Assembly: GCA_026182355.1 (NCBI GenBank)
Contig: JAPFBL010000007.1
Coordinates: forward strand, 1,922,001 to 1,986,000
DNA from: Hermatobates lingyangjiaoensis
Lineage: Eukaryota > Arthropoda > Insecta > Hemiptera > Hermatobatidae
Direction of reading: 5' to 3'
Length of the DNA: 64,000 nucleotides
Positions 12,777-25,300 of this stretch are shown piece by piece. Positions within the stretch are counted from its first letter, which is position 1, and every line of letters begins with the position of its first letter. The notes under the pieces are model-generated. The model made no database searches, was not told where the DNA came from, and was given only the letters and a program-made list of their open reading frames with translations. The position numbers and the translations under genes were made by a program.

Positions 12777-15700
12777 GAGAGAGAGGTTTATAGAGAAAAA
12801 GAGAGTGAGTAGAACTAAAACAGCAAGTTTCATATGTTTGCCCTTTTATGGTAGCTCCAGACGGGACAGCAGCTTGGTGCCATTATTGTATTTTTTTAAA
12901 AAGTACTTTACCAAAAGGTTAACTCTACCAAATTTTTATACACTTGAATTTTAGCTCAGATTTCAAGTGACAGCAGCTTGGTGCCATTATTGTATTTTTT
13001 TAAAAAGTACTTTACCAAAAGGTTAACTCTACCAAATTTTTATACACTTGAATTTTAGCTCAGATTTCAAGTGACAGCAGCTTGGTGCCATTATTGTATT
13101 TTTTTAAAAAGTACTTTACCAAAAGGTTAACTCTACCAAATTTTTATTCACTTGAATTTTAGCTCAGATTTTTTTACAATACAGAAATAACAAAACAACC
13201 ATGTCAGAATTTAAAACAAAATAGCCTGTTAAATTAATTGTTACGATTATTTGTTGACGCTTGCGATGCTGGGAAGGGCTACTAGTATATACTTGGGTAA
13301 ATAGAAGTCGTGTATTTTAATAGTGAGTGTTCAACCTGTGAGGCATGTAAGCCTCCTTTGAAGTCAAGCTATGGCCATACAATGTACGAGGGCTTGTGAG
13401 TTTTTTACGTTGTTTCTTTCTACGTAAATATGATGCACGTAATATGAAATTACGTCTGATGTTATATGTTGCAGGAGACATTAAATCAATTCCATAAGTT
13501 TTTTTATATAAAAGAATGGAAATTTTATATCAAGGTCAAAATGTATATAAACTTTATCTAATTAATCTATTATTTTTATTTTATAGTAATATATTTGAGG
13601 TCAGTTTAATAAAAAATAATATCTAAAAAAAATTCAATTGAATTGCACTGTTGTGTTTCTTTTCATATTCTCTATACATCATACAGAGATGTATGAAAGT
13701 ATTACACTCGGTTCAACATTTTGAACAGACCTATTACCACGCATTACCTATATAGGTAGAATGATTGGGCCACATGACTTCCTTCAGTGAAGAGTTAAAT
13801 CGTAAATCAAGTAAAATCGTTTTCTCATAATACGATCATTATCACAAGCTGCGATTATCACAAGCTGCGATTATCACAAGCTGCTGACGTTCTTGATATA
13901 TGGTCTGTGTTTTTACCTGTTCTGAAGCATGCACTTTACCTGAATGTCCGTATATGTAGTTACATAATTTATCCTACTTTTAAAAAAAAATTATAAAAGA
14001 ATATTGAATTATGAATATAAATTGATAACTCCATTTACATAACTGGTTTATAGAGAACATTAATTCAGTTGTAAGGTAAAACTCTTAAGCAATCTAGTTA
14101 AACGGAAACTGGTAATAAAATTGGTATCAATAATAGTCAAAGACAATGCCAAAGGGGGAGAGAGTTTTATTGGACGGGATTTCTGCATGGAGATAATCAA
14201 AGTTAAGGTGTAGGCCAGTGGGACAAGGTCCGCAGTGATTTGAGTAAGAAAAAGATAAGCTTAATTGACTGAGCCGAGGAGGCCTTCTCGTCTGGCAGGG
14301 CCGTCCTTGGTGTGAGAGGGGCAAGATAGCATCAGGCCAACCATCGCATGCCGCCATCCTCCAATCACCAGCGCCTAATCAGGCTCTTCATTATCATTTG
14401 GAGGAGCAATCAAGACTCAATCTTCACTGCTTTGACGGAGGAATCAAGACTCAATGAGGAATCTTCACTGCACTGACGGGAGCAATCAAAACTCAATGAG
14501 CAATCTTCACTGCACTGACGGAGGAATCAAGACTCAATGAGCAATCTTCACTGCACTGACGGGAGCAATCAAAACTCAATGAGCAATCTTCACTGCACTG
14601 ACGGAGGAATCAAGACTCAATGAGCAATCTTCACTGCACTGACGGAGAATCAAACTCAATGAGCAATCTTCACTGCACTGACGGGAGCAATCAAACTCAA
14701 TGAGCAATCTTCACTGCGCTGACGGAGGAATCAAGACTCAATGAGCAATCTTCACTGCACTGACAGTAGCAATGGAGACTCCATTTGGACAGGGGGCGAG
14801 GTATGGGTTGTCGTCGGTCGAATTAAGAGTGAGATCAAGGAGGCATAGATGCCGACGGTTTCCTGTCTTCATTCCTTATAAGTCTCGTAATTTAGCCATA
14901 TATTCATTTTGACCGCAAACAAAGCTCTCAATATCAGTGGTGCATCCGTAAGTCCTGATCGAACGAACAACCGCCTATTGGGCAACTGACCAAGTTTCAA
15001 GCCTACGACCCTTCGCTATTACGCCAAATTTTCTACCACTAGACCAAACCGGAACCTACTAAATAAATCTTCCACTCTAATTTCTATAAAACAATAACTG
15101 ATTTCATTATTTCATCATAATTCAAACCTTTATTTCAAGTAGGAAAATAATGGATTTTCCCTTCCATATGCGGTAATTGAAAATCACTGTTGTTAATTAT
15201 CTACTGTGATTAAGTGATAATAAGATTATAACTCTGACCAAACAGTTATTATTCATTGTCAGTTTGTTTGTAGCTAATCTATTTAAGGAAAGCAAGCGTC
15301 TGACTGTATGTTCTTTTCCACTACGTAGAAATCGTCAATTGACATCAATTTCAATTGAAAGGGGCATTTTGGTCCAATCATACGAAAAATGTCAAATTTA
15401 TCTGGTCCGATTCTGTTGTCAAAAAATTTTTAAAATTTATATATTATTAAGTTTATATATAATTAAAAAAAAGCTATTAATTACATTTTCACTCATGTAA
15501 TGACAAAGTACACACTCTTGTGTGTACTACTAATAAACCAAAAAATATCATTAATTAAATCTTGAAGAGTTCTGTATGTATGTCTTTTTAGATCGTGTCT
15601 ACATCCAAACTTATAAAAGTTATAAACAGTAAAGTATAAACAAATTGTAGTATAATATTTAGATTAAAATATTGTTAAAACTTGAGAGAAATTTTCAAAA

Positions 15701-18700
15701 GACATACTCTATTACAAATGTCATTCTCCTCAAGTTATATTGACAACATTTCTCTTTTTGACGTCATCAAAGATCACGAAATCTCAAATAGTCCACGAGT
15801 GTAAAATGGTCGTTTGCTATTTGTTTACGTTTCAACATTTACCCAGACATGACAAAGGTTTTCTCATTGTGCATGTTTTACATTAATTTAGTTTTTCATT
15901 TTCAAATCTGACAATGTTGCATTCGTTTGCACCTTATTCCACTGGTGACATTAATAAACGTAAGATATGAATGGTCACTGTTTCCAACTCTGGCACTAAT
16001 ACCCTTCAACTTAAGTGTTTCTCTTGAGGAGAAAATTTAGCTCATTTGATATTTTGTAACCATTTTAGTTATGAAGAGCCAAATTCTTTGTTAATAGTAG
16101 TTATTAAAAAAATATTATTTTCTAAATTTATTTGTAGATATCTTTTTATCTATTTAGTTGTAAGAATTATATTTTATAATTTCATTTATTGAATTTCAAA
16201 TCACCTGAGTTGTATGTTTATTTCTTTAAAATGTAGAAACTACGAAATATATAAAGATCAGTATTTACAAAAAAAATGTTAATTTAATTATTATTAGTAT
16301 TTTTGGCCCAGTAAAAGCTATTGTTAGCAATAATTGTAACATATTTGCAGAGTACTCAGAGAGAAAACAAAGTACTTCGATGGACTGAACCGGAACAACT
16401 TAGCAAGGCGGTGGACTTGCAGCTACAGCGGAGCCCCTCCAGTGACGAGGCCCTGCTGAGGCTGGCCCGCCAGGTGGCGGCCTACAGCGTCAACACTGGC
16501 CACCCGTACTTCCTCAACCAGCTCTTCTCCACGTAACTTTCACATAGCTACTTTATACTAACAATTTCACGATAACAATGTTAAAATGTTTGTTTCTTTG
16601 TTTGTTTTTATCTTTAGTTTTGCGAGGTCCGGTACGGTCTAATATACAGGTGTCAAACATACGGCCCGCGGGCCGGATCCGGCCCACCTGGTGTTTCGAT
16701 CCGGCCCGGGGATAAATCTGCATTATTATATACATATATAAATCAGTTTATTTTAATTTCCTTAAAAACCTGCAGTTCTTATATTACCACCAGGAGTAGA
16801 GTGTTTTAGTATGTGCTGTATTATCCACCAGGAGTAGAGTGTTTTAGTACGTCTGTATTGTCCACCAGGAGTAGAGTGTTTCAGTACGCGCTGTATTATC
16901 CACCAGGAGTAGAGTGTTTTTAATAAAGATTTTTATAATTGACTTATTTTTCTTTGCACAAATTATTGGCATTAGTGACTGATACAAAGAAAAAGGTAGA
17001 CTTATTGTTAGGTCTATGTAATTTTGTAATTAGCTTGCTGGCACGGCCCGCTTGAGATCAAACTAAGTTGTATTCGGCCTCCAGACCAAAATGAGTTTGA
17101 CACCCCTGGTCTAATAGGTAACCCGCTTAACTTAATAATGAAGATTTGAAGTTTGAAACTTCGCCTTCACACTAGATTCTCCATGTGGGAGATGGACAAT
17201 CTTGTTTACGCCGTCCCTCGGGATGTAAATGGTCTCTTCTTAGCTTGTAGGGTGTCAGGCACTGGAAAAAGAGCCTTATTTTAATAAATTCGAGGGAGAC
17301 AGTTTTAGAACTCCTGATGTAGAATCAACCAGGCGTGTTGCTCACCCATAACTAAAATGGGTGCAGAGCAACAAATGAGTCATACTTTGCACCTTTAGAA
17401 CACCACTACGGGGCTCTTTTTTTAACTCTTTTGAATATTTAGAAAACTCAGATGTGGTTTTTTAAATTGATATATATTTCTCATTTTTTAGTTTATTTAC
17501 CTTCATACTTCCTCCATTTCTTCATTCCACGCTTTGCTTACAATTATTCTTTACCTTTTTTTACAGATATATATGTAATACAATCATTTTTACTATATAT
17601 ATCTGTTTATCCATTTATATTATTTCTTTTGTTCGTTCTTTGTTTACCTGTAATGCTATTAGTTATTGAATAACGTATTTTTTAAACAACTTTATTGTTG
17701 TGCCCCCTGATGAGTCAAATTCTTAGAAAGGTGGTAAACTTGAGTGCAAGGATCGTGAAAGCCTAGATTGATGTAGACGTGAATGAAGCATGTTTAGAAG
17801 ATGCGCTTGTTTGTGGGCGGGCTGTAATGTAAGACGTCTGCTTCAGGCTGGACCCCTACGGACTGGCAGGCCAGTGGCTGACGGACGCCCTCAACCCCAG
17901 TGTCTACACGTACGAAGTCGCGCCTGTCATCACCCTCATGGAGGAGGTCGTCCTCGAGAAGATGCGCGGCTTCATTGGCTTCACCAAGGGAGACGGCATC
18001 TTTACCCCTGGAGGCTCAATGGCTAACGGATACGCCATCAACTGCGCTCGCTTCCACAAATTCCCTCAAGCCAAGGTAATTCAACCACTGAAAATCAATA
18101 TAAAATCCATTATAAAATACTTTAAACAAGTAGGGCTTTTAATAAGTAATAAAATTATTTGTAAATTTTAAATCACCTAGCATAGCATATTAACATTCAT
18201 TTTTTTTCAAACAATGTGTCGTTTAAATATCAATTAGTAACAGTATTACATATAGTAAATTTGCAAACCAAAGAAACTAGTTGTCAATTTTTGACACTTG
18301 AGAGAAATAATATATTTTATTTAGGTTATCTATCCTTAAATATGGTTGTAAGAAATCAGCTACAATAAGGAAAGGAAATAATGAGTAAATATAAAAGCTG
18401 CTTCACTGTGTAAGTCACTACATATTAGTCATTACGAATTGTCACAGGTTATGTTGTCGTGACCGTCCCACGAGAGGCGAACACACCTAGGCCAAGGGTT
18501 AGCCCTTTGGATACCACACACTCAACATACTATTTTGAGAGCCCTAATGTTTTCTTAATGAAGTGCATTTAGAGAGTACCTGATACTGAAGAGGCTCGGG
18601 ACCGACGGTTTAACGTCCTCTCCGAGGAACGATGTACTCAGACTTTTTTCACCTCCCGTAATCGAAGGTGAGAGTGGGTATACTCCAGATATACCAGTGC

Positions 18701-21700
18701 AGACGCGAGCCATAAGCCACTGGGCTACCCTGTATATTCTCATACAAATATAATTAGACACGACTGAACAAGTAACGACAATATATGGTGATTACAAATT
18801 AGACAAACACATTTTACTAATTACTAACTAATTGCTAAAACTAATTACAGTTCTAATTTTATAAAGTTACTTGAGTTTTACAGTTAAAAGTATATTTACA
18901 AGTGAAATTCTTCACAATTAAATGAAATTTGTTAATTTCCATTTTTTAAATTCCCTGTTTAGGTTTATATTACCAAAATAAATCCTCATATTGGGTTAAA
19001 AACCAGTTGTTTTTCATAATTGCTTAAGATAATAGCCTCTTCGTTTCAAACTGCTTACAGAATATTTCATCTCAGTAATAAAGTGAGCAACATTTTGCCG
19101 TTTCCGCAAAGCCAGGTTATAATATTTCAGACAGCGATGAGCAATTAACTGGTTAAACTTTGGTTTTATGAAGTAACTTAGTAGCGCAGCTATACATTTA
19201 AAACTTGTTTAGTAGTACCTCTGTTTGAATAACTCCATATAAAAAAGTTAAAGAATAAGACTTTACAAAACTAATATTATTAGGAATGTATTTCAGCTAT
19301 CCTCAGACTAAAGTTTACATAAAAATTAAATTTATGAACATATATTAATTAGTAATATGAAATAAATGTTGAATTTCAGAATAAAGGATTGCATGGGCTG
19401 CCCCGACTTGTTCTGTTCACATCAAGTGATGCTCACTACTCTATTAAAAAAATGGCTGCTCTTGAAGGCATTGGTTCAGATAACGTCCTACTGGTCGATA
19501 CAGATGATAGAGGCAAAATGGATGTCGGTCACTTGAGGAAACTCATCGCGGAGTCCAAGCAACAGGGAGCGGTGCCTTTCATGGTGTCAGCGACTGCAGG
19601 TGGATTATAAAGCAATTATAATATTCTATGGTTTATAGATTAATTAAATACATGGATATCGTTAGCGCCACAAAGGCTAGTGGAAATTAAATGAACTTTA
19701 GAAGCACACCACGTATACTGCTGTTAGTATCGTTGGAACACTTTCGGACGACGGCCATCTTCAAAAGTAAATCCACTTTTCTTCACTTATAGGTCGAAAG
19801 ACAACAACCCAGTAAACGAAATGATACAATGTCTTCCTTTATTAGTATAATAAAATATCTTTTTGAAATATAATTATTGGTATATACTTTAATAATAATA
19901 ACAATATTAACAGTTTTACATAAGTTAACACATACCTTACATTGAGAAGCACTAGCCAGTAGGAGAAGAGGCGAGGTTTCTGTAATCCGTCCGGGACAGA
20001 TGCCGAATATTACCCTCTCTCTTCTGCCACCATTTTAAAAAAAACATATAAAATAAGGACAACACAAAAAACAAGAGGTTTGGACATTCATCGAGACATC
20101 ATCCTAAAATATCAAAGATAGTTTCAGGAGACCTGAAAACATATATACATATATACATACATACATATATATATATTTATTTATTTATTTACTCTTCTTT
20201 ATATAATCTAGGAGGTGTCAGAGTTTATTTTTTCTTCATTGTGATTCTTCCTACGACATTTTGTCTCATATACATATCTTAGGTGTTGCTGGTCTGAATA
20301 CTGGGCGGTGACTGAGTGTCGGCTTGGCGAGTAGCTGGTGGTTGGTCACCTAGTAGCTGCAGTGTGCGTGAAACCCCCGTGTGTTGACGATTAATTAATG
20401 GGTTGTGCTTCATGATTTTCATGGCTTCATATATTTGCAGTCTGGGTGGATCATTAATTTTCTTTAAAATGATGGTGTTTTGAACAAGGTCCTGGCGGGT
20501 GAGTTTTCTTCCATGTTCCTTGGAGGTGTGTCTAGCGATGGCTCCTGCTTGCAAGTGCATTGTCAGTCGTCGTGAGAGTGTGGTCGATGTCATACCGATA
20601 TATTTTGAATTGTCTAGGAGCTCACAATCTCCGATATTGCAGTTATATTCGTATATGACATTGGCCTTTTGTATCTCCGGGATGACTGCATCTGGGCTGT
20701 TTTTCATTATCAAGTTAGCGGTGGTTCTACTTTTATAGTAAATATGGACTTGAAGACGTTCATTTTCGTTATTACATTTAACATTCCTGCGGATAATTTG
20801 TTTCAACACTCTCTCGTCTTCTTTATACGCCTCTGTGTATTGATTCTTATAGTACACCTTATGGACTGTGCTACTTCGGTCGTTTGTTTGATTAGCATTG
20901 TTGGACCGGGTTTTGAGGTAGGCGTTAACTACTTTATCAAAAGAGGTGTTGCTATAGCCGTTATTGATAAATGTTTGCCTTAATTGAGAGATTCTTTCAT
21001 GAAACAACTGCCATGATGAAGAGGTCTTGTATGTCCTATGTACTAGAGCATGAATTGTTCCTAATTTGTAGCGTTCGGGGCACTCACTTTTTTCGTTAAT
21101 ATATATTCCTTGGTCCGTGCACATCGATGGCCGTAAATCAAGTTATATCGCATCTGTATATCAAAAGCCAACGGACCAAGGAATATATATTAACGAAAAA
21201 AGTGAGTGCCCCGAACGCTACAAATTAGGAACAATTCATGCTCTAGTACATAGGACATACAAGACCTCTTCATCATGGCAGTTGTTTCATGAAAGAATCT
21301 CTCAATTAAGGCAAACATTTATCAATAACGGCTATAGCAACACCTCTTTTGATAAAGTAGTAAACGCCTACCTCAAAACCCGGTCCAACAATGCTAATCA
21401 AACAAACGACCGAAGTAGCACAGTCCATAAGGTGTACTATAAGAATCAATACACAGAGGCGTATAAAGAAGACGAGAGAGTGTTGAAACAAATTATCCGC
21501 AGGAATGTTAAATGTAATAACGAAAATGAACGTCTTCAAGTCCATATTTACTATAAAAGTAGAACCACCGCTAACTTGATAATGAAAAACAGCCCAGATG
21601 CAGTCATCCCGGAGATACAAAAGGCCAATGTCATATACGAATATAACTGCAATATCGGAGATTGTGAGCTCCTAGACAATTCAAAATATATCGGTATGAC

Positions 21701-22254
21701 ATCGACCACACTCTCACGACGACTGACAATGCACTTGCAAGCAGGAGCCATCGCTAGACACACCTCCAAGGAACATGGAAGAAAACTCACCCGCCAGGAC
21801 CTTGTTCAAAACACCATCATTTTAAAGAAAATTAATGATCCACCCAGACTGCAAATATATGAAGCCATGAAAATCATGAAGCACAACCCATTAATTAATC
21901 GTCAACACACGGGGGTTTCACGCACACTGCAGCTACTAGGTGACCAACCACCAGCTACTCGCCAAGCCGACACTCAGTCACCGCCCAGTATTCAGACCAG
22001 CAACACCTAAGATATGTATATGAGACAAAATGTCGTAGGAAGAATCACAATGAAGAAAAAATAAGCTCTGACACCTCCTACATATATATATATAAATGAT
22101 CAAACCACAATAAGAAATGGGAAAACAAGACTAAGATCTTTCAACCGTAACAAGCGGTATTCGTCAGAATCAAAAACCCTGACTCTGACAAAGAGCACTA
22201 GTTACGGTTGAAGGATCTTAGTATTTTTTTCCCATTTCATATTGTGGTTTGATC

Positions 22255-22301
<47 letters not shown>

Positions 22302-25300
22302 AACTATATTGATACAAAGAACACACAAAAATGAAACAGAAACTCACTACTATATTTCGATGTCCTCGTCATCAGGAAGATAGAAACTAGTCGCTCAGGC
22401 CAGCTCAGTCCTTGGGTAATCACAGCGTTTATGAATGTTGTTCTTTCAAGTATTAGAGCTTAACAGTCCCACAGGAGATCGTCCACTGTTTGTGATGATG
22501 TGTTATCACAAAGTCATGCGGTAGTTCAAATTTTCCAGATATGCCTTGGACTTTTCACGGGATGTTAAGAACTAAGTTAGTTGTCAGGTGACTCATACTA
22601 ATCTCTCTTTAACTGATAACTTGTAGTTATGCCTGGAGTTTCTGCCCATAGCTTTTGCCAGTTTTGAATACTCTTTTTTGCTCTTCTGAGTACATTGGAA
22701 TCGGGCAGTTATATTGAGGAGTTTGTTCATATTTGGAGGCCTCTTTAGATGGTGAATCGCCTAGTTTATTGCCGCATAGTCCAGCGTGTGTCTTAACCTA
22801 TGAAAAGAAGACTGTTATTTTGCTTTCTAGCAATAATAGCTTTGTTCTATTTTCCTATTAGAGGTAAATGGCTTTTATTGTTCTTTAATGATAGCAATAA
22901 AATTTCAATGTCACTTTTAATGCAGACTGATTCTTTGGGTATCCACTCCATTCCATCCATTTGAGACTTCCATCCACTCTAGTGGATGTAATTGATGATG
23001 CCATACTCTATGTGTACATAGTATGGCATCATGAGGTAAAACCAGAATCATAGAGATTTTAATCAAAATCATGATTTTTGGTAAAACAAAAAAAAGTTTT
23101 ATTTCAAAATAAGTGAGTACCAAGAACTTAAGTACGATATTGGAAGCGTCTACGCTTCACGGCGATTACAGCCGTCTTAATTTTTGAGATATCCTACTCA
23201 CACACACACACACATATATATATATGCAGACTCTAGAACGACTAATTTTGCAAAACTTATTTCGTTGGTATCAGCCAATGGAAACTCAAACTTGGATTTT
23301 CGTAGAAAACTTTCTTTCGAAATTTTGATCCGAATATAAAACTTTAATTTTTCTTTATGAAATATAGCAAAATAAATGAGAGTAAAATAACTGTACAAAT
23401 ATTTACAAAATATTGTTTCTGTTTTTTTTTTGTGTACAATAATAAGGTGGGCTGTTAAAAAGTTCAATTTATTTAATCTATTTTATTGAATACAGGCTGC
23501 CTAAGATATATGTTTGTAAGATGTGTGATAATTTGATTATTATCAATACCTTTTAAAAACAGTTTAGCAAGTATATCCTGATTAATTGCAGGGACAACTG
23601 TTCTGGGCGCTTATGATCCAATAGAAGACATCCAGGAAGTCTGTGAAGAAGAGGGTATGTGGCTTCACGTCGACGCCGCCTGGGGAGGGGGAGCGCTGCT
23701 TTCCAAGAAGCACCGACACCTTCTGCAGGGAATTGAAAAGTAAGTAAGTCACTAATTACTACAGACTTGCTTATTGTTACTGATAAACATTTATTGCTTC
23801 ACATATATCGTATACATTTAAGAATTATAGAATCACTTACATAAAAGCAATAGGGAACATGACATTCTTAACAGTGTTTCAATGCTCTAATGAGTTATTT
23901 TTCGGTAAGTTGATCTGGACATTGGAAAACTTTATTGTTAATGTCTTATTTACTTAAAATTAGAGAAAATTTATTTAAAAAAGAAGTGAAAAGAAACTGT
24001 AGCTTGAACTTGATCGGTATGTGTATACTGCTTATAGTATTTCCGGAACTAAAGCATCTTTATTATATCGATTTTAATATAATGAGGAAATGAAATACAA
24101 ATCTGCATATACATATGGTTTCTTAAAACACATTGTTTTGTGCTTCAGGTTATTTCTATCATTAATAAAAACAAACCACAGAATATGTACAATTAAAAAC
24201 ATTGAAATACACAGAAATTATTACGAACCGAGAACCATACGAAAGCCGACAACGCCTGAAATCTAAACACGCAGAAGAGCTAACGGTACACAGCAACATT
24301 TTTGTACTAATAGCAGTGTCAAGTAATCCTTGAATAATTAAGTTATCCATAATGACTCGAGTGACTGCACTCAAGCCAGTGGCCTGCTCTGGCATTATTA
24401 TGTATCTGAGTGATCTTTAACCTCCTGGCAACCAATGAATAATTGTAGGGGAACCTAATAAAGAAATAAGAAATCTATATTTCACAACAACTGCTGAGAT
24501 GGACGAAAAAGGACTGGTTACCTAGTAAAGGGAGAGGGGGGGGGGGGGCAGATCACATGTGGGAGATAAATTGGAGATAAACTATGACACGAAAAAATAA
24601 AACTTCACATATTTATTGATATCGTTAAAACAATTGATGGTGATCAAGACTTCCTTCATTGACCCAAGAGGGGGAATTCCGACGTCAGTATTTCTAAATT
24701 TTGTAAGCATGTTCTCTGTTAACAAAACTCTCGTTCCCTCATTTCTAGTAACCAGGCATCTCTCACTGATCACAATAAGTGGTATGTAACTCTTAGATTC
24801 TCTTATTACTTTCATTTGGATGCCGTCCATATGAAATATAGAGAAATTAAAGTATTGTATTAAGTTGAACATTTTTTGAAATCCGGAAAAACACGTTGAG
24901 ATTTCCTGAGTCCAATAAAATAATTTTTACAAATTGTCTGTCTATGTATGTGTGAGCAGAAAAACTCAAAAACTAAGACAAGCTATAACAACTAAATTTC
25001 ATATTTAAGCTCTTGGTGTACCTGAAACGGAACATCAAGCTCGACATCAAAATTGCACTTTTTTTTGGATATCATAAAAAAGTTTTTTGTTTTACTAAAA
25101 ATCTCTACATATGTTATTGACTAAAATTTCTTGAAATTTTGTCTTATTAATATGCATAGCATTCTTTGCACCCAGGTTTCAAAAGTTAACAAACCTAACT
25201 AAAGGATTTATCTTTGAATTCATAAAAAAATATTAAACAAAATACCGTAAAATATTCATATTAATATTAAATTAGAGCCAAATTGATCAATCTGAGAAGA

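Larger units (their letters stand above)
8630..16350 (+). other. b intron 1 (7.7 kb)
   Basis: Begins GTACCA and ends ATTTGCAG. It holds a SINE-like piece (8744-8830), an R-A repeat (12525-12645), (GA)n (12702-12787), three tandem arrays (12865, 13839 and 14402) and a 13-bp-arm hairpin (11617-11649). Between these it is unremarkable AT-rich DNA with no recognised exon. Confidence 0.8.
20209..22080. repeat. 910-bp near-perfect palindrome, 52-bp loop
   Basis: The left arm is 20209-21118 and the right arm 21171-22080, each 910 bp. I could find only two mismatches: one near 20929, synonymous in the encoded protein, and one in the tail of each arm (AAACTCTG against AAGCTCTG on the coding strand). 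The 52-bp spacer 21119-21170 reads on as coding sequence of the right copy. Both arms are fragments of one Penelope-like element. Confidence 0.95.
19600..23591 (+). other. b intron 4 (4 kb), repeat-filled
   Basis: It contains the PLE palindrome (20209-22080), a foldback element (22096-22256), (AT)n (22256-22294), a LINE relic (22400-22800), a 15-bp-arm hairpin (22992-23027), (CA)n/(TA)n (23200-23226) and an R-A repeat in reverse. No exon was recognised. Confidence 0.85.

Noticed and set aside
14402..14782. CRISPR-like array
   Set aside because: The units are contiguous variants of one sequence without unique spacers, and the genome is eukaryotic with introns.
20499..20983. Plus-strand frames over the left PLE arm (and the minus-strand equivalents at 21306-21790)
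   Set aside because: Antisense shadows of the PLE frame; their hydrophobic look is due to complementing a charged protein.
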